Part shown: positions 56,701-64,000 of the stretch, piece by piece
Numbering within the stretch: the stretch's first letter is position 1
How the letters are laid out: each line of letters starts with the position of its first letter
NCBI GenBank assembly: GCA_944470555.2
Contig: OX104134.1
Location: 51,699,890-51,763,889, forward strand
DNA from: Heterobilharzia americana
Taxonomy: Eukaryota > Platyhelminthes > Trematoda > Strigeidida > Schistosomatidae
Length of the DNA: 64,000 nt
Direction of reading: 5' to 3'
Position numbers and translations under genes: made by a program
Notes under the pieces: generated by a model
The model's database searches: none
Told to the model about the DNA's origin: nothing
The model's input: the letters and a program-made list of their open reading frames with translations, nothing else

Positions 56701-59700
56701 CATGAGCTTAAGTTGCCACGCTTCACAGTAGCAATAGTAATAATAATTGTATATTTGCTTTATTCCAAACCACTAAGAACAGGTGGATAGAAAAGAGTGA
56801 TGTCAATGTAGAAAAAGTTGTGTCAGAAAATAAGCAGTTTGAAGATTGAGGTAAAGGCAAAAATTGAAGCTTTGGAAGACGTCATAGAGTGAATACATCT
56901 GCACCATTGTGACCGATTTTCAGCCATCACCGGAAGTTCTCAACCACTGATTCTTTTCGTCTCATGGTCCCCAACCAGACAGTCCGCACCTCCTAACACA
57001 GTTCACACCAACAGTCAGAACCTCTATCCCCTGGTTTCACGTCTTTGTCTGGCCACTCTTAACCCACTTCCTACCTAATCCAACTCCCCTTAGTATGGCG
57101 CGTCGAGGTTGGCGGTGGCTCAGCATGCGCAGCACATGCTCAAGCCATCTCAGTCTGATGTTCATAACGTCATCAATTGACTTACCTGTCTTGCCCAGTA
57201 CCCTTCGCCTGACCTCAACATTGCTCACACAGTGGTTCCACCAATACCAAGCAATGCTACGAAGACATCTGTGATCGAAACGCTGTGATTGCTTCATATC
57301 TTCAACTTTCAACGGCCTTGTCTCAGTCGTACAACAGGACGGAACGGACTGCCGTGCAGTATAAGTCGCCCTTTAATAGACTGTCGGATATCTCACCATT
57401 TGGCTCCACAGATGACGCAAGTTGGCAAATGCATATGGGCTTCTTTTTATCCGAGCTGAGATTTCGTCAGCAACCATTTCGTTTGGGTTCATGCAACTCC
57501 CCAAGTTTCCAAAGAAAACTCTTGCCTATAGCATAATAATCGACAGGTATAGATTATATCAACGTTGAATCCAACATATCCATGAATTGACAATATTTTC
57601 ACTGTTTCTATTATTAAAAGTTTAGTAATCGCATTTCGTCAAATTGAAGGTAATAATGTTGATTTTTTCAAGTGAATGCTTTCACATACTCGTATGATTT
57701 AGATTCCTAAGTTGGATATGATTTGGTACTGAACACTCAAACAGTAACACAAAAGGCTTTCGTTTTATTTCCAACCCATTCACAAGCAAGAAGAAACTGA
57801 ATACGTTTATTTTCGCTCTAAACTGATGATAATGGTGAAGGCAAAAGCTTCATGTGTAATGCATGAATTAGGAGTAACAAATAACAGGATGGGTACAAAT
57901 GTTTACCAGATGTATCATCCTTTTTTCAGATTGCTTATCAGCATTTCGGTAATTGTGACAGCCTCTGAGTCATCACACCCACTTTAAAGATGGTTTTATG
58001 TAACATTATGAATGGACGTAATGTTTCACTCTTGCTTACTTTTTTCCAATAGGTGTTACTATCTCGCACTTGCTTATAACTGTAGTAAGAAGTACTCTGA
58101 ATGCTCTGCTCTTCTGATGAGAGCGAAACAACATGCTGAAAAAGCAATTAATTCGCTTGACTCTGTCACTTCAACGTGGACTGAAGCTGAGGAGGCTGTC
58201 GCACCTGGTCCTCATCCTGATGTCCTAGCAAATTCTTTACGTTCCCTTATAGTACAAGCTGAGTCAGAAGATTTAACTTGTAGAGCAGCCTCAATGCTCG
58301 ATACTGAAGAAGGAAAAGAGTCAACCTGTATTAATCCACTCACTGTAACCACAGCAGCGGATGTTTCTCAAAAGGTAGGCATTTTTCAGCTAACTGCACG
58401 TTAAAATGTTTAGGAATTATTTTGTGTCTTGTCCATATCAGAGTACGGAACATTTTTCATCAGACTGGATTAATCTAAGGCGTTAACGATCAGGAAACGG
58501 ATTCTGTGGTTTATGTTGAGAATTCCCATAGTGATATTGTAGAAAATAAGACTGGTTTGTGATGACAAAGGAAATTTTTTATCAATAAATTGCAGTAGGT
58601 AGTAATGAAATATGGCATCCAATGTTTCGGTTTACATTGCTTCTTCGCTAGCTTTCTCTGTTCCCTTCCAATATACCTCGTTTCTTTTTCCAGAATCGCT
58701 ACTGGTTGGCCACCAACTCCGAGATGCATTGCTCTATATGCCAATTAAATGCAGCCATTATCAATATGATTGTTGTTGTTGCCACTTGACAAATATGCTG
58801 TATGCTTTTTTATTAGCTACTAATGTTTTTGATTTACAACACTAACTATTTACAGGTACTTCATGAGGTTTTGATAATAGTGCATAATGATATTATCATT
58901 GAATAGACTTCATTCAAGGAAATTAGTCTCAGTGATGCTTTTGAAGTGAAGACAAGAGTGAAACAAGGTTGCCTACTTTCACCTATTCCTGATTGTGGTC
59001 GACTGGACTGGATCATGCAACAAACAGTGGGGAGCGAGAAGAGAGGGATACGCTAGACCGCGGAAAAGAACCTAGAAGATTTGGATTCCGCCGATGACTT
59101 ATGTATAATGTCACACAAACTTGAAGATCTACAGGCGAAAACTAACAAGTTGACAGAAGAGGCGAGGCAGTGAAGACGGGACACCACTCAAGTGAACGTA
59201 GAGAAGACAGAGGTGGTGAAGATACCCAACCAACAACAACCACAACAAGAAGCTCCAATCACCATCAACAGAAGAAATCTAAAGGAAGTAGTCTCTTTCA
59301 CCTACATACCTAGGCAGCATCGTTTCAACTACAGATGGCGGCAGCGGCGACACAGATGAGGATGTCAAAGCTAGTCGAGATCGGAAAGACAGCAAGATAG
59401 GCCTTCATTATTCTGAAAGCAGTGTGGAGATCTTCTGCAATCAGCATGTGGAACAAGATCCGGATTTTCAACACTAATTCGGTCAAGCAAGTCAGTGCTT
59501 CTATGTGATGGTTGAGAGACTTGGCGCGTTACGAAAGCATTTCCAACAAACTACAGACATTCATCAACAGCTGCCGCCTACACTCACTCGATGCTGAAGA
59601 TCAGATCAGATCAGATGGTCAGAATAATAAGAACAAGCAACAAGGAACTCTGGCTGGCTGGCTGGCTGGCTGGCAACGAACTAACCAAGAACCTATCGCT

Positions 59701-60752
59701 CAACAAATATGCAGAAGGAAGTGGAGATGGATTGAATTAGACATACACTGAGAAGACCGTTTGGGGACATCACGCGCCAGGCCCTCGAGTGGAATCCCCA
59801 TGGGAAGCGACGAGTTGGGCGTCCGAGGCTAGGGTGACATGGAGGAGATCGTGCGGGAGAAAATGAGAGCTTGTGGGCTGTCGTGGAGCCAGGTTCAAAA
59901 GATTGCAGAGAAGAGAGTGGAATGAAGGCGTGCTACTGAAGCCCTATGTCCCACTAGGAACCCAAGGGACAAATAATAATAATAAAGAATTAGTGCGTGT
60001 CTGCGCTGCATTTATTTACGTGACAAGTGGCTTATGTTTGATGTTGCTGAATCACTTCTTGTTCAATATGTTTTATGTAACAAGTTGGTGATTTATATTT
60101 TCAAGATACTTTCAGTTGTGCCGAATTCAAAAAATGATTTTATTTTTGGATAAAAATACCCTATAAAGCCGAACACATGTAGACTTTGTTAGGCATTTTT
60201 TGAAGTCCTACTGATGTAAACACGATAGTCGTGGCTCTATTTAAGTCTATCATTCAAAACTCTACTCCGTACTGAACTAATGAAATATTTAACATTGTTT
60301 GCTGATTTTACGACCTGATTTGTCTCTGACATCTCAGTGTATTCTACAAAAAGCTTTAGTGGTACATGAGATAACTTCCGTTTATCGTTACTGGATATTC
60401 TTGGGGGCTGTCATTGGTTTTATTTCAGGTGATTATTATGGTGGTTATCATCGTATCATAATTGTTGGTATTCTGTCTTTTAGGTTTTAATTGATCGTTT
60501 AGATACCTATGCAGACGAAAAATCATCGAAAAGACACTATGTAGTTTTATGTACCCATTCGTTCATCTACCTCCAAAATTCCATCCGGTCCCTGTGAAGC
60601 CGATTTTCTTTGACCTAGCTTTAAATCATATTACTTTTCCATCTTTGGACGACAAGATAGGTCTGAAGGCTAACCCATCTTCCAAGTCTTCTGGTTTGAC
60701 AAGTCTTATGCGTGGATGGTTGTGGCGTGGTTCCGAGCCAGCAGAATCTTAA
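47695..60752 (+). CDS. SRP68: Signal recognition particle subunit SRP68
   Basis: SRP68 binds the S domain of the SRP RNA and pairs with SRP72; the particle delivers ribosomes making secretory proteins to the ER. Certain exons are 52231-52351, 52392-52694, 54137-54487, 54568-54777, 55518-55808, 58053-58374 and 60484-60752; a first exon at 47695-47740 is tentative. The total is about 640 residues (human about 627). The RNA-binding N-terminal half is clear: '[15 protein letters not shown]', an arginine-rich '[12 protein letters not shown]', and '[10 protein letters not shown]'. The C-terminal '[14 protein letters not shown]' matches the end of human SRP68. Exons 55518-55808 and 60484-60752 each contain a one-base frame break; protein similarity continues on both sides of each. 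Confidence 0.95.
47741..48707. other. Possible first intron of SRP68, AT-rich part
   Basis: No repeat or coding sequence that I can support. The minus-strand frame at 48325-48510 looks like a chance ORF. Confidence 0.45.
48708..49377 (-). mobile_element. Dead RT fragment, 'YAYI' family copy 2
   Basis: It matches 26880-27541 in inverse with at most one net indel (the ORF edges keep a constant coordinate sum of 76252). It shows the same 'YAYI' in place of YADD near 49212. Homology stops at 48708 in the C-terminal domain, so its 3' end is missing. Confidence 0.85.
49378..49829. other. Unassigned sequence between two relics
   Basis: AT-rich. No coding or RNA feature seen. Confidence 0.4.
49830..51995 (+). 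mobile_element. Decayed non-LTR retrotransposon, 5'-truncated
   Basis: It begins in the endonuclease-RT linker (around 49890) and passes through decayed RT blocks. 50620-50871 keeps the post-catalytic region ('[20 protein letters not shown]', matching '[17 protein letters not shown]' at 12432-14714). A C-terminal block follows at 50930-51260. It ends with the common tail at 51780-51990. It is older than copies A and B, and stops are frequent. Confidence 0.78.
51996..52230 (+). other. Intron sequence before the first certain SRP68 exon
   Basis: AT-rich and ending in the acceptor at 52229-52230. Nothing else seen. Confidence 0.5.
52231..52351 (+). CDS. SRP68: SRP68 exon (RNA-binding start)
   Basis: Acceptor TTTTATATAG, donor GTAAGT. 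It reads '[20 protein letters not shown]', then the arginine-rich '[14 protein letters not shown]', which corresponds to the motif human SRP68 inserts into the SRP RNA. The first base completes a codon begun in an upstream exon. Confidence 0.95.
52392..52694 (+). CDS. SRP68: SRP68 exon
   Basis: 101 codons after a 40-base intron (52352-52391). '[14 protein letters not shown]' matches 'GNRHKFTGKKV', and '[11 protein letters not shown]' with '[14 protein letters not shown]' matches 'SYAMQLKQE' and 'RKRFHLLSRLRKAV'. The donor is CAG|GTACTC, phase 0. Confidence 0.96.
52695..54136 (+). other. SRP68 intron containing a deleted retroelement
   Basis: 1.44 kb. 52695-53050 is AT-rich with no feature; 53060-53965 is retroelement; 53966-54136 is AT-rich up to the acceptor. 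Confidence 0.7.
53060..53965 (+). mobile_element. Non-LTR element with both ends but no middle
   Basis: 53085-53690 is the family 5' UTR (TCGAGGTTCTACCATGC, then CAGTAAGGTGTTTCC). 53720-53830 is the endonuclease start ('[18 protein letters not shown]'). At about 53865 it jumps to the far C-terminal block ('[19 protein letters not shown]') and stops. Everything between, including the whole RT, is absent. Confidence 0.78.
54137..54487 (+). CDS. SRP68: SRP68 exon
   Basis: 117 codons between the acceptor TTCATTTAG and the donor GTAGGT. '[16 protein letters not shown]' matches 'EEISPNIRYCAYNIGD'; '[18 protein letters not shown]' matches 'LITQTRAKQAATMSEVEW'. Confidence 0.96.
54568..54777 (+). CDS. 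SRP68: SRP68 exon
   Basis: 70 codons. '[20 protein letters not shown]' aligns with 'KERLFESMLSECRDAIQVV' of human SRP68. Acceptor GTTTTCAG, donor GTTAGT, both phase 0. Confidence 0.94.
54778..55517 (+). other. SRP68 intron
   Basis: AT-rich, ending in CTCTACAG. The frame at 55050-55289 is hydrophobic and T-rich and looks like a chance reading of intron sequence. Confidence 0.6.
55518..55808 (+). CDS. SRP68: SRP68 exon with an internal frame break
   Basis: The first 62 codons read '[16 protein letters not shown]' and so on to '[10 protein letters not shown]', matching 'VSNLQYLHSYLTYIKL' and 'LIRLYDIILQ'. The similarity then continues only in the +1 frame: '[11 protein letters not shown]' matches 'NLVELLQLPGL', and the exon ends 'NRSF' plus two bases of Arg. 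The switch lies in the A5 run at 55707-55711, where four A residues would keep one frame. The donor TTCG|GTAAGT is in phase with the next exon only in the shifted frame. Confidence 0.92.
55809..58052 (+). other. SRP68 intron with a minus-strand retroelement stub
   Basis: 2.2 kb. 56100-56230 is a GC-richer patch (ACACTCAGCCACCTGG, then CGGAGTTCGAACTTGTGACTC) that may be an old short repeat with a weak box-B-like GTTCGAA. 56690-57530 is a retroelement stub. The rest is AT-rich. Confidence 0.6.
56690..57530 (-). mobile_element. 5'-truncated stub of the copy A/B non-LTR family
   Basis: On the minus strand 57037-57312 reads '[20 protein letters not shown]', then '[15 protein letters not shown]', the C-terminal block. 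56690-57000 is the tail. Small deletions break the frame. Confidence 0.8.
58053..58374 (+). CDS. SRP68: SRP68 exon
   Basis: The joined reading '[18 protein letters not shown]' aligns with 'YRCFFIAQSYVLVKKWSE'. Further on, '[12 protein letters not shown]' aligns with 'AAAILDANDAHQ'. Acceptor TTCCAATAG, donor GTAGGC. Confidence 0.95.
58375..60483 (+). other. Last SRP68 intron, carrying an SR2-like copy
   Basis: 2.1 kb. 58375-58940 and 59990-60483 are AT-rich with no feature; 58945-59985 is the retroelement. Confidence 0.7.
58945..59985 (+). mobile_element. SR2-like element, copy 3, 5'-truncated
   Basis: It begins in the RT at the 'VKQGCLLSP' block. From 58985 it is nearly identical to 32551-33529, including the same frame breaks and the same 'SADD' box. 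The clearest differences are a longer CTGG run (59652-59670) and one A fewer at 59535. It ends in an AAT-type tail at 59971-59985. It lies in the same orientation as SRP68. Confidence 0.85.
60484..60752 (+). CDS. SRP68: SRP68 last exon with an internal frame break
   Basis: It begins '[13 protein letters not shown]', matching 'PLVERFETF', in phase with the previous exon. From about 60522 on, similarity is in another frame: '[18 protein letters not shown]' matches 'HFPPGFQPIPCKPLFFDL'. One base is missing between 60484 and 60549; the A5 run at 60518-60522 is the obvious place. It ends '[14 protein letters not shown]' and a TAA at 60750-60752. Confidence 0.93.
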
Positions 60753-61654
60753 CCTAGTTTTGTTATACTTCTTTGTATATGTGATCAACCCACTGTTTAT
60801 CCCTTACAGAGGTACTGATACTGAACTTTGATTTCTGTTTCCTATGGTGTTATGGATTTGACTTCTTACTTAGTCATTTCCTTTATCAAAAAATGATGAC
60901 GCATTCAAATATACTGGTGAAAGTGAAGCTTTGTTATTTGTTGTGTATGATTTGATGAAGAGTGTTTTGATGCATAGTTGGACCGACAAACTGCTGGAAA
61001 TTTTCAGTGCTCGTGATAGTAAATAAGTGCGGTCCCAGTCCTTGCAAACCCTAAGCTTCGCTTCACAAGTTAAGCATATCTTGCGCGAATGATTTGTTCC
61101 ACAATATTTTGAGTTTGAACTTTCTGGGATTCATTTAAAGTGGTGTACTCATCTCTTGTAGTCTGAGAAGTCTTGGGTTTCTCAATAACAGCTCGTCATT
61201 TGCTTCTGACTCAGTGTTTATACTTTATTCCCCTGAAAAAGTGGGACACTATCTTAGAGCAATGGAACTTTATGATTTATCTAGGGATGATCCACAACGA
61301 ACTTCTTGTTTCGGGGCTAACATCGTTTATTTTTTTGGATAGGCATATACAGAAGCTAATCCATACATTTTGTTTCATGAAATCAATTATCCTTTTGCTG
61401 ATGGTCTGCCTTATAAGCCTTGAAATTTGATAAATACTGGACCTTATTGTTGCAGCTTTGACCGTTTAAAACACTAGTAATCATCCTTCGGATCTCTCAA
61501 ATATCCGTTTCAGTCTTTTACAGTCTTGTAACACGGCTACCAAGAAATGCTCCGTGCAAAATAATTAAGTGACATTAAGGAGATGTTACAAAGAATGAAA
61601 GCAGTGTGGAAAGGATTTATCAAAAAAAGAAGCATTTTTACTATCGTTTTATTT
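60753..61654 (+). other. 3' flank of SRP68
   Basis: T-rich, probably including the 3' UTR. I see no convincing AATAAA. The frame at 61173-61430 is not recognisable. Confidence 0.45.
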
Positions 61655-62550
61655 TCCGGTAATGCCAAATAGAAGAACACAACAGCATGATCACCACTGG
61701 CTTTGATACTGAGCTATGTCTACTGTCGTCTCGTATTCACATGGATTCCATCCAGAGTCATGAGCCACCTACAGATGCTAACCCAACGCAACTAGACATT
61801 CCACAGCGTCATGTCATATGCTGGTGACGTCCGTAGTTTATCCAACCCGTCCCATGGGAAGCAAATAGTGAGTCGCTACAACGAAATGTACAGCACATGT
61901 CCAAGTCAGTGCTTCTGAACGACTTCGCTCAATAACTGACGATGTCCTCACCCAAACCAAACGCTTCGCCGTAGAATAGTGCTTCCACCAAATGTGAGCT
62001 GTCCCATGGAGACAACGGTAGTTCGAATCACAGGGTTGTTAGGCCTCCTCGGACGATAGGGTTCAGGCTTCACAGGCGTAGAGTAGATCTGCCTGTACCG
62101 ACGCGTCGTATGCGTGACATTTTGCAGTCGGGTTAGTGTCATAATGGCAGCAGAAGTGACCCAGATTGGCGTATGCAGCTCTGGCCGTTGACTTGTGATT
62201 GGAAATCTCATCAGTCACAAATCAACCAGCACTACTGCAACTGCTGGTGTGACGAAGTGTTTCTACAACCTTCGATGGTTCACCGCCAAGAGTGAGTGCA
62301 GTTACTGGCTCTGCCAATCTTGTAGGAGCACTTTGATAGCGTGAAGTACATGCGATAATTACGGACACTGATTGGTATGAGATTGGGAATGATTTGAGTA
62401 GCCTGTATGTTGTCACACAGTAAGATGATAATGTAGGCATATTTGAGGTAGAAGGGGTTTCCATCTGGTAAGTGGTCTATACTACTACCTTATATGGGTT
62501 TGGAGATTTCTTTAAAATGTTGTCGATGAGGATTTTGAAAAGAAATGACC
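61655..62550 (-). mobile_element. Dead RT fragment, 'YAYI' family copy 3
   Basis: It matches 26935-27835 in inverse (constant coordinate sum 89479 through the C-terminal domain). It keeps the 3' end that copy 2 lacks and has the same loss of the YADD aspartates near 62437. Upstream of about 62550 it diverges abruptly from copies 1 and 2. Confidence 0.85.
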
Positions 62551-64000
62551 TTAGTGTTAGTTCCAAGTTGCATTGACAAGTGGCTGTAAACCTTCAGTCT
62601 ACCTGAAATGTTAATGTATGCGGTTTTCTTGACGTTAACCCCGCTTTATTTAACGAAGAATTCCATAGTGCGTTCAAACCGAAGGCAGTTCGAATATTCA
62701 AAGACAGTTATAGTTGTCCTGTGTTGCATCTAACGGATGGTCAGTACAAAATCAATGCTGTCGACGAAACCCAGTCCGCTTATCTCAGATCGTGAGGAGA
62801 ATAATTGTGTACCCAACCCATTAGATGTTTCTGATATTAGACTGGTACGCAGATAATTATCACACACATTACATGGAGACTTTATGAAGGTGGGTAGAAT
62901 TGGATTTCCTCTATAGAGATATAACTCTTAGTCTGTTCTACCTTCATGAGGAGGAGTGCAGTCAGTTTCCTGACTACGGTTTCTTCTCCTAGAGAAAGCA
63001 AGGTGTTGGTCATCTATGCCCGGTGTCCTATAGCACTTGAAGTTGCTTGCAGACCTCTGATTCGTTAAGTGGGTTGGTGTTAACCGATGATGAATCAGCT
63101 AATTGAATGTTGTAGTAGTAAACCCGTCACAGGGGGATTGGATAATCGCTTTTTTAGTTCATCGTGCAAAAAGAAATAGGACGTTAATTTGCAAGGCGTT
63201 GTATGAGAGATTTAATGTTGCATGAATCCCTGTAACTGGAATGAAAGCTAATTAGGTGAGTTTTTGAAATGGGTGACTTTGATTTTTGGTTGCTAAGTAC
63301 TAAAACCACTAATTAAATTCCTTTACTTTATGAGAAAACCACTTTAGAAGCTGAAATACAGAAGCTCGATTGACTATTTCGGCATTTGCTCTAGTAAGTT
63401 TTAAAGTTACTCATTGAGAGTTTGCAAATAAACCAGGAAATCAAAATCATGATAGGTATACACGTTAACGTGCATAATTAAGGTACTGCAGTGACAAAGC
63501 TTGGTAGCTGTACAGTAAGCGGTGTTTAGAATCTCTCAAACCAAATGAGACTGAATCCTGATTCACTCACTTGCTTGACTATCCTGACTCGATGTCAGAT
63601 GGTTGTAGCAGTGTTAGCAAATCTGATGCTGAAGCATTTCCTACCTAGCAGTTAACAAATGCATAAAACTTCGCAATTTCATAGGGGACGATATTAGATT
63701 GCTACTCGAGGAGTGCTTTAGCTTGTGCGCTTCCTCTTAGTAGTAGTACCTCTTTCTTTCTTAGTGTATGTGTGAATTAAGTTGAATTGTTGACGTTGAG
63801 AGAGATGTATGAAATATATATTTGAAGTATTAAGTTTGCTAGAGAGCAGTAAAATCTCACCCCACCTTCCATAACTTGGTTGTGAACGAATTGACTAGAT
63901 ATCTATGCTTATGGATGTCTTGATTTTTGTAAATGTTTGGGAGTTTATCAACCACTGTACCTTGTTTATTCATCTCCTGTGGAGGTAACGTATCTATATT
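62551..64000. other. Mostly unassigned, probably an older part of the same element then AT-rich DNA
   Basis: 62551-63060 on the minus strand may hold more decayed RT upstream of copy 3, but I see no motif I would defend. 63060-64000 is AT-rich with no ORF, repeat or RNA feature noted. Confidence 0.35.

Overview
This is eukaryotic nuclear DNA. It is AT-leaning, the two host genes I recognise are split into short exons with GT-AG introns, and most of the remainder is decayed non-LTR retrotransposon. The repeat families resemble those I know from schistosome flukes: an SR2/RTE-like family with AAT-type 3' tails, and a second family whose endonuclease begins with an 'NVRTLCQI'-like motif. A schistosomatid trematode is therefore the likeliest source, but this is an inference from family resemblance and I could not run a search.

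Host genes. (1) An ARID2/BAF200 orthologue lies on the minus strand and runs from 42543 down to 10926. I rebuilt 13 coding exons by splice phase; they encode about 1,347 residues in the order ARID, armadillo-like region, RFX-type DNA-binding domain, low-complexity linker, two C2H2 fingers and a conserved C-terminal helix. ARID2 is the subunit that defines the PBAF class of SWI/SNF chromatin remodellers. (2) SRP68, the 68-kDa subunit of the signal recognition particle, lies on the plus strand from about 47695 (first exon uncertain) or 52231 (certain) to 60752. The two genes are divergent and about 5 to 9.7 kb apart. Four reading-frame or splice-phase discontinuities fall at or near short homopolymers in otherwise well-conserved coding sequence, so I read them first as consensus errors.

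Layout. 1-9290 is packed retroelement debris in several orientations. 9290-10925 is the 3' flank of ARID2. 10926-42543 is ARID2, whose large introns carry a 5'-truncated retrotransposon with a 760-codon ORF (11990-14728), several dead copies, and two members of repeat families that recur elsewhere in the window. 42544-47690 is the intergenic region, with a short unexplained ORF just upstream of ARID2 and CR1-like and SR2-like relics. 47695-60752 is SRP68, again with retroelement insertions in its introns. 60753-64000 is the 3' flank of SRP68 with another dead reverse-transcriptase copy.

What stands out is that several already-dead retroelement sequences occur two or three times within 64 kb with the same inactivating lesions and almost no indels between copies, in direct and inverted orientation. 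Some copies lack their 3' ends, which ordinary target-primed reverse transcription does not produce. This points to recent duplication, gene conversion or trans-mobilisation of dead sequence, or to assembly artefacts. I found no rRNA, tRNA, CRISPR array or bacterial-type operon.
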